NCBI GenBank assembly: GCA_963820185.1
Contig: CAWFYV010000002.1
Coordinates: 744,001 to 808,000, forward strand
DNA length: 64,000 nucleotides
Direction of reading: 5' to 3'
DNA from: Aquilonibacter sp963820185
GTDB lineage: Bacteria; Vulcanimicrobiota; Vulcanimicrobiia; Vulcanimicrobiales; Vulcanimicrobiaceae
Translations under genes and position numbers: made by a program
The notes under the pieces: model-generated
Told to the model about the DNA's origin: nothing
What the model saw: only the letters and a program-made list of their open reading frames with translations
Databases searched by the model: none
Shown here: positions 35,021 through 43,940 of the stretch, in pieces
How positions within the stretch are numbered: the stretch's first letter is position 1
Layout of the letters: each line of letters starts with the position of its first letter

Positions 35021-37058
35021 GGTTCTCGATCTTGACGGGAAGATCGCGAACGCGCACGCCGGTCGCGTGATACACGGCCGCGGTAATCGCCGGCGCTACG
35101 CCCGCAAGCCCGATTTCGCCGACGCCGCGCGCGCCCAGCTCGTTGAAATCGTAGTCGGGATAATCGAGGAAGGTGACGTCCATCGAGGGATGATCGGCGT
35201 TCGACGCGACGACGTAATCGGCAAAATTGCGATTGAGCGGCGCCGCCGTCTGCGGATCGTAGTGCGTCTCCTCAAAGAGCGCCATTCCGACGCCCATCAC
35301 GATCGCGCCCTCGATTTGGTTGCGCGCGGTCTTCGGATTGATGATCTTGCCCGCCGTCGATGACGCTCACCACGCGTCGCACGCGCAGGCGCGCGATCTC
35401 GGGCTGCCAGGTGACCTCGACGAAAGTGCGCGCCGAACGAGTGACTCGATTTCTGACGGTCCTTCGGCCCGAACGTCGCATCGGACTTCCCGTAGCCCAC
35501 GCCTTTTTTCAACGCCTCCTTACACGCCTCGATCGTTGCCGGAATAACCGATGCGGTCACCATCGAGCCGCCGGAAATCGGGCCGGGCGGCAAGCGACGA
35601 ATCGCCGAGCGACACGGTAACGCGCGCGACGGGGATGCCGAGCGGTCGCTTGCGATCTTGCGCGAGCATCGTGTACGTGCCGGTGCCGATGTCTTGCGTG
35701 CCGCAAAACACGTGCGCGCTGTCGCCGTGCAACTCGACGCGGGCTTCGCAGGCGAAGCGATCGGCGATCCACGAGCAACCGGCCACGCCCCACCCAACGA
35801 TCACGCCGTCGCGCTGCATCGAGCCGACTGCCGCGGTGCGGTCGTTCCCAGCCGAACTTCTTTGCGCCGAGTTCGTAGCATTCGGCGACATGGCACGACG
35901 TGAACGGGAGATCGAGTCCCTCGTCGCGTGTCGGCGCGTTGCGCAAGCGCAACGCGACCGGATCCATGTTCAAAGCACGGCGAGTTCGTCTGAGCGCGGA
36001 TTCGGTCGCGTAGAGACCCGGAACGGCGCCGGGACCGCGCATCGAGGTCGGCGCGCCGACGTTGCGTTTTGCACGGCCGCTCGTGATGCGCAGATTCGGC
36101 ACGCTGTAGAAGTAGGGTGTTGCCTCGGCGCAGTTCTCGTCGTAGTCGTCGAGCATGCCGGTGTGATTGGTGGAGTCGTGTTGCAGCGAGGTGAGACGCC
36201 CGTCCGCGTCGGCGCTCAGGCGCACGCGCTGCACCGTCACGGGACGGTGGCCGACGTTCATGAACATCTGCTCGCGCGTCACGACGATCTTCACCGGCCG
36301 ACCGAGCTTGCGCGCGGCTGCCGCGGCAAGCGGCGACTGCGGCCACGGCCACAATTTGCCGCCGAATCCCGAGCCCAAGATAGCGCGTGATGACGCGGAC
36401 GTTCTCGACGCGGAACGCCGAGCATCGTCGCCAAGACGTTGCGGTGATTCACGACGGCTTGCGAGGTCTCGTAGAGCGTGACCGAATCGCCGTCCCACGA
36501 CGCGACCGTCGCGTGCAGCTCGATCGGATTGTGCGTCTCGGCCGGCGTGCTGTACATCTGGTCGAGCTTGATCGATGACGCGGCGAAGGCTTTGTCGGGG
36601 TCGCCGCGGTGGCTGCCAAGTTGACGTTCGCCTTCGTCGACGGTGACCGGTGCATCATGCACTGCATCGGGCGCGTAGGCGACGCGCACGACGCGCCGCG
36701 CCTTCGGCTGCCGACTCGTGCGTTTGCGCGATCACGAGCGCGACGTATTGCCCGTAGTACGCGACGGCGTCGTCGCTAAGCGGTGCGCGATGTTCGTCGA
36801 CGATGCACGCGCGCTGAACGGTGAGTCCGGATCGAGCGAATGCAACGTGCCGATGTTGGTGTGGTCGAACACCGCGACGACGCCGGGGACCGCCAGCGCG
36901 GCGTCGGCATCGACGCGCAGCACGCGTCCCGCAGCGATCGTGCTGCCGACCGGGACGCCGTAGAGCATGTCGTCAAGGATGCGATCGGAGGCGTAGTCCG
37001 CGGCGCCGGTGACCTTGAGCCGGCCCTCGACGCGATCGATGGGTGTTCCGACGATCAT
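35001..37058 (-). CDS. Xanthine/aldehyde oxidase molybdenum-binding subunit, multiply frameshifted
   Basis: About 685 aa. MIVGTPIDRVEGRLKVTGAADY (ATG 37058) and LDDMLYGVPVGSTIAAGRV start the family. Later GDPDKAFAASSIKLDQMYSTP, PIELHATVASWDGDSVTLY, GSGFGGKLWPWPQSPLAAAAA, MRGPGAVPGLYATE, RDEGLDLPFTSCHVAEC, GWGVAGCSWIADRF, and the catalytic Glu in GARGVGEIGLAG. Shifts occur near 36800, 36690, 36390, 35860, 35590 and 35330. This domain order matches PaoC/YagR of the periplasmic aldehyde oxidase. ATGA overlap with the FAD subunit. The product needs molybdenum cytosine or pterin cofactor, linking it to the importer at 12-15 kb. Confidence 0.87.
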
Positions 37059-38032
37059 GCCGTCACCTCGATGAGCGCCTGCGTCAGGCAGCGCTTGGCG
37101 AGCTCGATTTTGAAACCGTTTTCGCTTTGCGGACGTGCGTCGCGCAGCGCGATTTCCGCCGCGGCGCGAAACGCGTCTCGCGACGCAGCCTTGCCGCGCA
37201 ATGCCGCTTCGGCCTCGGGCGCGCGCCACGGAATCGTTCCGACGCCGCCGAGCGCGATGCGCACATCGGCAATCGTAGAGCCGTCGAGCTTTACCGCAAC
37301 CGCGGCGGACGCGAGCGCGAATTCGTACGATTGCCGGTCGCGAAGCTTGAGGTAGTGCGAGCGCCAACCGTGCATCGGCGGCAGCGTGACGGCGACGATC
37401 AACTCGCCGGGCTCGAGCGCGGTCTCGTGCTGCGGGCGTGTCGCGCGGAAGAAGAAAAAATTGTTCGATCGGAATCGTTCGCGACGCGGAAGCGTTGCGC
37501 GCGTCGATCGGTCGCGCCGAGCGCCATGAGCGCGACGTTCTGGTCGGACGGATTGGTGGCGATGCAGTGCTCGCTCGTGCCGAGCACCGCGAGATTGCGG
37601 TTGAAGCCGGCGATCGCCGGACACCCGCTTCCGGGCTCGCGCTTGTTGCATGCCGCGTTCGGGTCGCGGAAATATATGCAGCGGGTGCGCTGCAGCAAAT
37701 TGCCGCCGGTCGTCGCCATGTTGCGGATCTGCGTCGTGGCGCCCGAGAGAATCGCTTCCGCGAGCACGCGGTACTCCGAACGTACCTTCGCGTGGTGCGC
37801 AACATCGTTGTTGGTCGCGAGCGCACCGATCACCAGACCGTTGTCGGATGACGTCTCGATCGCTGCGAGCGGAAGGCGGTTGAGCGCGACGACGCGTTCG
37901 GGCCGTTCGACGTCGAGGCGCATCAAGTCGATCAGCGTCGTGCCCGCCGGCGCAGTATTGTGACGCTGCGCCGTTGCGCGCGCGCAGCGCGTCGTCGAGA
38001 TCGGCGGCTCGCGTCATCGTAAACGGTCTCAT
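37055..38032 (-). CDS. FAD-binding subunit of the molybdenum oxidase (PaoB/YagS-type), frameshifted
   Basis: About 325 aa. Start MRPFTMTRAADLDDALRA (ATG 38032) then AGGTTL-like FAD loop region, NMATTGGNLLQRTRCIYFRD (the FAD-binding and [4Fe-4S]-type insert with CIYF), SGCPAIAG, HCIATNPSDQNVALM. C-terminal CO dehydrogenase flavoprotein domain: EPGELIVAVTLPPMHGW, RQSYEFALASAAVAV and ALGGVGTIPWRA. Shifts near 37950 and 37480. CIYFRDPNAACNKREPGSGC carries the Cys residues that in PaoB bind an extra iron-sulfur cluster. Stop and start overlap neighbours by ATGA. Confidence 0.87.
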   Translation of the reverse strand: MRPFTMTRAADLDDALRARNGAASQYCAGGHDADRLDAPRRRTARTRRRAQPPSARSDRDVIRQRSGDRCARDQQRCCAPREGTFGVPRARGSDSLGRHDADPQHGDDRRQFAAAHPLHIFPRPERGMQQARARKRVSGDRRLQPQSRGARHERALHRHQSVRPERRAHGARRDRSTRATLPRRERFRSNNFFFFRATRPQHETALEPGELIVAVTLPPMHGWRSHYLKLRDRQSYEFALASAAVAVKLDGSTIADVRIALGGVGTIPWRAPEAEAALRGKAASRDAFRAAAEIALRDARPQSENGFKIELAKRCLTQALIEVTA

Positions 38033-38496
38033 GCGAGGGCTTTCGACTGACGAACCGATTGAATTGCTGCGACGATGCGCTGGTAGGCACCGCAGCGACA
38101 GATGTTCCCGCTCATCGCTTCGGCGACGTCGGCATCGTCGGGTCCCCACGGCTCGTCGATCATTGCGGCTGCCGACATCAGTTGTCCCGACGTGCAGTAG
38201 CCGCATTGGTAGCCGTCGTGCTCGAGAAACGCGGCCTGCACCGGATGCAGTTCTCCGCCGCTCGCAAGCCCTTCGATCGTCGTGATCTCGTCGCCGTCGT
38301 GCATGGCGACGAACGTCAGGCACGAGAGCGTGCGTTTGCCGTTCACGTGGATCGTGCACGCGCCGCACTGGCCGTGATCGCAGCCTTTTTTCGTTCCGGT
38401 CAGCCCGAGCGTCTCGCGCAGAAAATCGAGCAGCGAGGTTCGGCTATCGACGTCGACGTGATGGGGTTGCCCGTTGACCGTCAGCGATGTCGTCAT
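38029..38496 (-). CDS. [2Fe-2S] subunit of the molybdenum oxidase (PaoA/YagT-type)
   Basis: 155 aa, intact. Plant-type ferredoxin motif KKGCDHGQCGACTIHVNGK, followed by GYQCGYCTSGQL and GNICRCGAYQRIV of the second cluster. This is the small subunit of the xanthine oxidase family. No Tat signal is visible, unlike E. coli PaoA, so the enzyme may be cytoplasmic or carried by another subunit. First gene of the three-gene operon; its TGA overlaps the FAD subunit start. The upstream 38497-38522 is short. Confidence 0.92.
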   Translation of the reverse strand: MTTSLTVNGQPHHVDVDSRTSLLDFLRETLGLTGTKKGCDHGQCGACTIHVNGKRTLSCLTFVAMHDGDEITTIEGLASGGELHPVQAAFLEHDGYQCGYCTSGQLMSAAAMIDEPWGPDDADVAEAMSGNICRCGAYQRIVAAIQSVRQSKALA

Positions 38497-38522
38497 AGCC
38501 CGATTTAAGCATAGTTAGGGTT

Positions 38523-38954
38523 TCAGCGCGACATGGCAAGCGGTTGCGATCGATCGCGTTCGATCACGGCGCACCCGGCGGCGCGGAACACTTCAGCGAC
38601 AACGCCCTACGGCCTCGGCTTTGCTCCCGCTAAGAAAGACGCTCGCGCCCGTCGCGGCACCTCAAGAGATGCTCGAACGACACGGTGTGAAAGCAGCGAC
38701 GGCGCACCCTCCATCGCGTCCACAACGATCGTTCGCGTGTCGATTTTTCCCAGCTGTCCGAGAATCCCGGCCGTCCCGTCGCGCGCACCCGCGAAGATCA
38801 ACATATCGCAGATCGACGCATCAGTACCAACCTCACCGGAGCATACGTCGTATCCGCAGGCGGCCAGTAGCCGTCCGAGCGCGGCCGCGCGCGCGTCCAG
38901 CCCATGGATTCCTATTTTCACAAATCTAGCTATAGTGGAAAGCGCGATGGTCAC
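38523..38954 (-). CDS. Rossmann-type NAD(P)-binding protein, short, frameshifted
   Basis: Start MTIALSTIARFVKIGIHGLDAR (GTG inside could also start at V/KIG). IGIHGLDARAAALGRLLAACGYDV looks like a Rossmann dinucleotide fold, then SICDMLIFAGARDG, IDTRTIVVDAMEG. In a second frame a possible C-terminal part is VVAEVFRAAGCAVIERD and SQPLAMSR ending at TGA 38523-38525. The composite is about 140 aa, resembling F420-dependent NADP oxidoreductase/6-PGDH-type N-terminal domains but short of a catalytic domain. The link between the halves is inference; shift near 38670 and 38600. Confidence 0.45.
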
Positions 38955-39001
38955 CTGCTGATTCGGATGCTACCCTGGAAAGCGCAGGGGGTTGTTCAGT
39001 C

Positions 39002-39850
39002 TTGCGTTCAGCTGTTATTCAAAGGTTTGACTGGCGCGTCGGCGCGGCGCTGGCCGGCCTTCACGTTGGAGCCCTTGCGGCGCTTTTGCCGATGTTCTTT
39101 GCGCCGTCGGCCGTGATCGTGATGCTCGTCCTGGTGTACGCGACGAGCGGAATCGGTATTTCGCTCTGCTTTCATCGTCTGTTGACGCATCGAAGCCTAC
39201 GCCTGGCCAAGCCCCTCGAATACGTCACTGCGCTCTTGGGCACGTTGGCGTTGCAGGGCGGACCGATTAGTTGGGTCGCAACGCATCGGGTTCATCACGC
39301 CCACTCCGACCAAGAAGACGACCCGCATAACGCAACGCTGGGCTTCGCCTGGTCCCATTTTGAGTGGCTGCTTTTTTCCAAAGCGCACGGCAGAGAGCGT
39401 CCCGACGAATATCGTCGCGCCGCGATCGATTTGGTCGCCGATCCCTACTACGTCTTCCTCGAAAACAACCAGTTACAACTCCAGCTGGCGCTGGCGCTTA
39501 TGCTCTTTGCCATCGGCGGCTGGCCGTGGATCGTCTGGGGAATATTTGTACGATCGGTGCTGGTCTATCACGTCACGTGGCTGGTAAATAGTGCCAGCCA
39601 CGCGACCGGGTATCGCACGTATCGTACGGGGGACCTTTCGACGAACTGCTGGTGGCTCGCATTGCTCGCGTGGGGAGAGGGGTGGCACAACAACCATCAC
39701 GCTTTTCCGTTCTCCGCACGCCACGGCTTGCGTTGGTATGAGTTCGACGTCACGTGGATTACGATTAAGTTTTTGGCATTCGTGAAGCTTGCTCGCGAGA
39801 TTCGCGTGCCGACGCCGAAGATGCAACGTCGACTCCGATTACGCGCATAG
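39002..39850 (+). CDS. Membrane fatty-acid (acyl-CoA) desaturase
   Basis: 282 aa from TTG 39002. Four hydrophobic helices and the three His boxes of Delta-9-type desaturases: HRLLTHRS, THRVHHAHSDQ and EGWHNNHHAFP, with an extra NSASH. It introduces a double bond into acyl chains using a di-iron centre and oxygen, so modulates membrane fluidity, for instance in the cold. The TTG start is supported by a GGGGG run about 10 bases upstream; ATG alternatives are not in frame. Divergent from the Rossmann-type gene. Confidence 0.93.
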   Translation: MRSAVIQRFDWRVGAALAGLHVGALAALLPMFFAPSAVIVMLVLVYATSGIGISLCFHRLLTHRSLRLAKPLEYVTALLGTLALQGGPISWVATHRVHHAHSDQEDDPHNATLGFAWSHFEWLLFSKAHGRERPDEYRRAAIDLVADPYYVFLENNQLQLQLALALMLFAIGGWPWIVWGIFVRSVLVYHVTWLVNSASHATGYRTYRTGDLSTNCWWLALLAWGEGWHNNHHAFPFSARHGLRWYEFDVTWITIKFLAFVKLAREIRVPTPKMQRRLRLRA

Positions 39851-39910
39851 GGTGCCCTCACTCGCGTCGCCAGGAAACCTTTTTTGCGTTTTCGGAGTTA
39901 TGCAGTTCGT

Positions 39911-40246
39911 ATGATCCAATATGAAACTGCACCGGTTGGGACCCTCGTCACGAAAGCGAAGGATAGCGTACTTCCGGGGACATCCGAGCCTATTTACGGC
40001 GGCTACTCGAATGCTCGAGGAGAGATTTCTCTCTTTGGAGAGCGCCTCGCGTATCGTGTGAACCTCAAGAACAAGAGCGTTCGCCAGCACCCGGGGCTCA
40101 ATTCCGAGGCAAAAGTGCGCTACGACGCCGCCGAGTCCGGTGAAGCGTTCCATTACTGTAGCAAGCCTTTTAGCCGGCTGAGCAATCCTCAAATTGCCGA
40201 GATTTGCGCTTCCGGCCCTTTCCGCGTTATGCCGCGATCCGTCTAA
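39911..40246 (+). CDS. Hypothetical protein (111 aa)
   Basis: From ATG 39911 (MIQYETAPVGTLVTKAKDS). The composition (SLFGERLAYRVNLKNKSVRQ, AKVRYDAAESGEAF) is protein-like with alternating beta strands and an Arg/Lys-rich core. The region's base composition is less GC-rich than the surrounding genes. An antisense frame (39839..40192, minus) is also open and I cannot exclude it. No family recognised; a small binding or regulatory protein is possible. Confidence 0.4.
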   Translation: MIQYETAPVGTLVTKAKDSVLPGTSEPIYGGYSNARGEISLFGERLAYRVNLKNKSVRQHPGLNSEAKVRYDAAESGEAFHYCSKPFSRLSNPQIAEICASGPFRVMPRSV

Positions 40247-40305
40247 ACTGTGCTATACTAAACGAACAGCGACTCTAGGCGAAAATAAAATAGCTGCCCA
40301 CCGTT

Positions 40306-40348
40306 ACTGCCTCCCCAAACGCAGTTTCTCGGTGAGGGCAGTTTTTTT
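40306..40348 (+). terminator. Rho-independent terminator or attenuator before the ABM gene
   Basis: ACTGCCTC ... GAGGGCAGT forms a stem with a 20-base loop and is followed by seven T. A promoter-like TATACT stands at 40254-40259, about 50 bases earlier. The stretch 40260-40305 carries no ORF, so a short leader or small RNA ended by this terminator is possible before the gene at 40398. Confidence 0.55.
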
Positions 40349-40397
40349 GTTGGTCGATTCTCGACCACCGCTCGGGTCGGTGTCTTTAAGGAATAGA

Positions 40398-40712
40398 ATG
40401 TTTTCTCGAATCGTAACCATGAAGCTCAAACCGAATCACGTTGCCGACTTAACCAAGGCCATTGACGAAAAGGTCCTGCCGCTGCTGCGCACGCAGGCCG
40501 GCTTTAAAGATGAATTGGTTTTCGTGGTCCCCGGTGGAGCGGAAGCGATCGCTGTGAGTGTATGGGATCGTAAGGAAAGCGCCGAATCCTATAGTCAGAA
40601 GGCGTATCCGCAAGTGCTGCAGTCGCTATCGAATTTGATCGACGGCACACCGCAAGTGAAGAATCTCGACGTCACAAATTCAACCCTTCACAAGGTTGCT
40701 GCCACAGTCTGA
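40398..40712 (+). CDS. Antibiotic-biosynthesis-monooxygenase-like (ABM) protein
   Basis: 104 aa from ATG 40398 with an AAGGAA site eight bases before. SRIVTMKLKPNHVADLTKAI, then EKVLPLLRTQAGFKDELVFV and VSVWDRKESAESYSQKAYPQV fit the ABM ferredoxin-like fold. Intact frame; dimeric barrels of this type bind haem or act on small aromatic molecules, but no such residue is diagnostic here. Followed 26 bases on by a strong hairpin terminator. Confidence 0.7.
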   Translation: MFSRIVTMKLKPNHVADLTKAIDEKVLPLLRTQAGFKDELVFVVPGGAEAIAVSVWDRKESAESYSQKAYPQVLQSLSNLIDGTPQVKNLDVTNSTLHKVAATV

Positions 40713-40737
40713 GCGCGACGAGCTTTACATCGGCAAC

Positions 40738-40761
40738 AAGAGCGGCCATGTGGCCGCTCTT
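40738..40761. terminator. Bidirectional hairpin terminator
   Basis: AAGAGCGGCC and GGCCGCTCTT form a perfect 10-bp stem with an ATGT loop and are flanked by T-rich sequence on both sides. It lies between the convergent ABM-like gene (ending 40712) and the glycosyltransferase (ending 40768), so it can stop both transcripts. Confidence 0.8.
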
Positions 40762-40767
40762 TCGCTT

Positions 40768-42171
40768 TCATTGCCTATTTGATTCCGGGCGCCAAGCCTT
40801 GACGAACAGCCCAGGATGGTTCGTGCTGCCGCGGATCGGGCGGCGAAAGAGCCACGCTGCAAAGCCCGCGAGACTTGCCACCATCACAAACTGGCGGTAA
40901 CCGAAGTTCTCTAACAACGCGGCGACGATTAAGTGCCATACCTCGCTCAAACCATAGGCGGCGAATGAGATCTCATCCAGAAGAATGCTTACCACGCTGC
41001 CGAAGATCGCGAGCACGAGCACTAGTGCTAGAAGCCATACCTGAGCGCGCACGTCGAGAAATCCTAAGATCGCGCCGGCGATTGAAAACACGACGCCGCC
41101 CGTGACAATAACCGGTGCGAGCCACTCAAAAAAGACGAAACACGGCATCGTGACCCAGCTGAAGAAGCCGCCTGTGCCGAAAAGCATGCGACGATGGATG
41201 GTGACGCACTCGCACAAATGACGGTGCCAACCCTTTCGCTGGTTATAGAGTGCGCGCAGCGTCGGCGCTACGTCAGTCCAGCACACCGGATATGGCGTAA
41301 ATGCGATGCGGTATGCGCGCCGTGTGCTAATGCAATAGTTGTGAACGCGCATCGTGATTTCCATGTCTTCCCAAATCGTATCCGTGCGAAATCCGCCGCA
41401 TTCGATGAGGATGTCCTTTCGCCACAGGCCGCAAGCGCCAGACACAATCCCAAGTGCGTTCATCGGAGCAAATCCCATGCGCGTGGCCAGAAACGCGCGA
41501 AGATATTCGAGCACCTGAAATCGCTTGATCATCGATTTCGGAAGATGATGCTCCGCGCTAGCGACCGCAATCGTCCCCCCGACCGCAACGGTCAACGGAT
41601 TCTGTTGAAACGGCTCGGTCATCCATTGAAGGGTGGTAGGGTGGTAGTACGAGTCGGCGTCCGCGGTGAAGAACAACGGAAAGCGTGCGAGATTGAGCGC
41701 CGCGTTGAGGGCATCGCCCTTCCCACCATTGATCTTGTCGATAACTCGCAGTTGCGGATACAGCGAGGATTGATAGATCTCTTTAACGTCTTGGGTGCGC
41801 AGCCCGGGACGATAGATCCCCTCGTATGGCTCGAGTTCGAAAGCATCGTCAAGGGCTAAGAGCGTATCGTCAGTCGATCCATCGTTCACGACGATGATTT
41901 CGAAATTGACGTATTCAAGCGCCAGCATCGAACGCAGCGAGCTCACGATGATGGACTCCTCATTAAATGCCGGGACCACTAACGTCACCGGTTGGTCGAG
42001 CGTCGAGGTAGAACGTTGCACCGGATCCGCTAAATGAAGTTTGACGTACCACGGGAGGCGCAATAACGCGATCGTCGCGGTAAAAAAATAATACGTGTTG
42101 ATGGCAATAAAATAGACGAAGAGAAAAGATTCTATTGCTATGATAGCGTCCGATGGATTGCCGTGCGTCAT
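40768..42171 (-). CDS. Processive family-2 glycosyltransferase, membrane-bound
   Basis: 467 aa. One or two N-terminal helices, a GT-A catalytic domain with VVNDGSTDDT (UDP-binding Asp), FFTADADSYYHP (DxD), DTIWEDMEITMR (catalytic ED) and QRKGWHRH in place of Q(Q/R)xRW, and four to five C-terminal helices. This is the BcsA/hyaluronan-synthase architecture, so it probably polymerises and exports an exopolysaccharide from UDP-sugars made by the operon's dehydrogenase and epimerase. Its start overlaps the HEAT-protein stop (ATGA at 42168-42171). The polymer is unknown. Confidence 0.9.
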   Translation of the reverse strand: MTHGNPSDAIIAIESFLFVYFIAINTYYFFTATIALLRLPWYVKLHLADPVQRSTSTLDQPVTLVVPAFNEESIIVSSLRSMLALEYVNFEIIVVNDGSTDDTLLALDDAFELEPYEGIYRPGLRTQDVKEIYQSSLYPQLRVIDKINGGKGDALNAALNLARFPLFFTADADSYYHPTTLQWMTEPFQQNPLTVAVGGTIAVASAEHHLPKSMIKRFQVLEYLRAFLATRMGFAPMNALGIVSGACGLWRKDILIECGGFRTDTIWEDMEITMRVHNYCISTRRAYRIAFTPYPVCWTDVAPTLRALYNQRKGWHRHLCECVTIHRRMLFGTGGFFSWVTMPCFVFFEWLAPVIVTGGVVFSIAGAILGFLDVRAQVWLLALVLVLAIFGSVVSILLDEISFAAYGLSEVWHLIVAALLENFGYRQFVMVASLAGFAAWLFRRPIRGSTNHPGLFVKAWRPESNRQ

Positions 42172-43142
42172 CTGCGGTGCGCGACCATAGCCTTTTCTGC
42201 AAGGACCTGTTCCATTGCATCGCGCGCGTACCGATCGGCGAGGGTTGCGGCAAACTCTCGTGCGAGCTCGGCGGTGTCGAAGAGCTGCACCGCGGCCTCG
42301 GCGGCTCGTAGGCGTACCCAGTAGTCGTGATGCGAGGTCATCTTAACGAGGAGCTCTCGATCTTCGCTCAACACGCATTTGCGCAAGACTCGTAGCGCAG
42401 ATAATGCTACGATGCTGTCTTCATGATTTGTGAAGCGCACGGCCATCTCGTGATCGCGTTCCTGCGCCAGCGGGGCAAGCGAACGCAACGCCGCAGCGAG
42501 CGCTTCAGGCTTGTGCGATGTCTTGAGCACGCCATCACAGATGCTATGCGCGCTATTCGCCGGACAGAAGCGAACGTAATCTAGAATGCGCGGCTGTTCC
42601 TCCTCAGACGCATCAGCGACCGCGTCGCGCATGGCGGCGCCGAGCATGTCCGGATCAACCTCTCGTAGCATCGTCTCGACGCGCGAGCGAGCCCAATCGT
42701 CACGTTCACGCAACAAACGCAACATGCCCGCGATAAAGGTCGGATCGAGCCGAAGCGCACAGTGGGCCGCCGCGCGAGAGAGTTCCGCCCCCTTATCGTG
42801 CGTCAGAGCCAGAGCACCATCGAGCGCACGGGCGTCCCGGATCTGGGCGAGCACGTTGAGCGCGATGATCTTGTCGGCGTCATCGCCGCGCTCCAAGAGT
42901 GAAAGCGCGTAGTCAGCGAGTCCCAGGCGGGTTGCGACCTCCGGGATATTGGGGAACGCCGTGTAGATGACCAGTACCGTGAACCAGTCTTGCTTGCGAA
43001 TTTTCGGCAACGCGTCCGGAACACTGTCCGTAGAAGCTGCCTTGAAAATATTGTGCCAGCGAGTGGTCAGCGTGATTTGGCGGCGGCGATAGATCGCGTT
43101 GCGCGAACGAACCAGGATCAGGGCTACAAGCAAGACGACGGT
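42168..43142 (-). CDS. Membrane-anchored HEAT-repeat-type helical protein in the polysaccharide operon
   Basis: About 324 aa from ATG 43142. A single N-terminal helix (TVVLLVALILVRS) is followed by a helical repeat region of HEAT/Armadillo type: DYALSLLERGDDADKIIALN, RALDGALALTHDKGAELSRAA, LREVDPDMLGAAMRDAVAD, ALAAALRSLAPLAQ, EDSIVALSALRVLRKC, and SHHDYWVRLRAAEAAVQLFD. The frame extends upstream to 43409 but that part is not protein-like; the start is uncertain. Repeats face the cytoplasm and could scaffold the synthase encoded next. TGA overlaps the synthase ATG. Confidence 0.8.
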   Translation of the reverse strand, partial: TVVLLVALILVRSRNAIYRRRQITLTTRWHNIFKAASTDSVPDALPKIRKQDWFTVLVIYTAFPNIPEVATRLGLADYALSLLERGDDADKIIALNVLAQIRDARALDGALALTHDKGAELSRAAAHCALRLDPTFIAGMLRLLRERDDWARSRVETMLREVDPDMLGAAMRDAVADASEEEQPRILDYVRFCPANSAHSICDGVLKTSHKPEALAAALRSLAPLAQERDHEMAVRFTNHEDSIVALSALRVLRKCVLSEDRELLVKMTSHHDYWVRLRAAEAAVQLFDTAELAREFAATLADRYARDAMEQVLAEKAMVAHRR

Positions 43143-43192
43143 CATCAGCAGTGAGAGTGCAACGCTCGAGTTTAATGATGAGCTCGAGGAGA

Positions 43193-43940
43193 TTAAAGCC
43201 GTTCGTGAAGAGCAATGTGTAACTCGAAACGGTCGTACGCGCCGGTCAAGAGATACCAACCAGCGCCGAAGCCCAGAGCAGTGTGCGGAGTAAACCAATG
43301 CAGGTCGTTTACCGCATAAGAAATTTGCTGATAGATGGCGACGTTCGCGCCGACGCCGGTGTTCTCGACGTCTCTGCCGCCTGAGAGCGCAAATGACAGG
43401 GTGTCGCAATGCAGATATCCGGTATAGGCAACGCCGGCGGACATCGCCGTGCCTGGTACATCCGAGAGATGGACCGCGGTGACCGTAATCGCGAAATGGT
43501 TATTGCCCCGGTAGCGATCCGCGCCGACCGTCGCAATGCCGGCAACCGCGCTCGAATAGTTTCGTTGCGCGTATGTTGCCTGGTAGCCGTACCCGCTGCC
43601 GGCTCGCAGGTCGAGGCCGCCCTGTAACGCCGAGTCCGGCAGCACTTGATGCGTCGGGCTGAAGGACGCGATGACATCGACGAGGACCTTGGGCGCGAGC
43701 GGCGCGTACCAGCCGCCTTCATAGGTGATGTCGCTTAAGCCAAACCGCTGATCGGTTGTGATCGCGGCGTATGCCCCGCGCCCCGGTCCGTCGCGCGCTG
43801 GCAACGGTGAGATATTGTTCGTTCCAGGTGCCGCGATTCTCGGTCAGCGTATCACTCGTAGACCCGGCCTGGACGTCCAACCTTTTTGCCGGGGGATCGG
43901 CGAATTGACACGCGGCAATCAATAAGATCGCGGGAATCAC
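43193..43940 (-). CDS. YaiO-like outer-membrane beta-barrel protein, frameshifted
   Basis: Start MIPAILLIAACQFADPPAKRL (lipobox-like LIAAC) joined by a shift near 43800 to GRGAYAAITTDQRFGLSDIT and a barrel with strands GGWYAPLAPKVLVDVI, LQGGLDLRAGSGYGYQATYA, HFAITVTAVHLSDV and TALGFGAGWYLLTGAYDRFELH. This matches YaiO-type outer-membrane proteins often found near exopolysaccharide genes. About 250 aa. It may form the outer-membrane exit for the polymer. Its ATG overlaps the epimerase stop (ATGA at 43937-43940). Confidence 0.75.

Noticed and set aside
39839..40192. Minus-strand frame (117 aa) opposite the hypothetical at 39911
   Set aside because: Both are open; the plus frame has a more protein-like composition. 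Not fully excluded.
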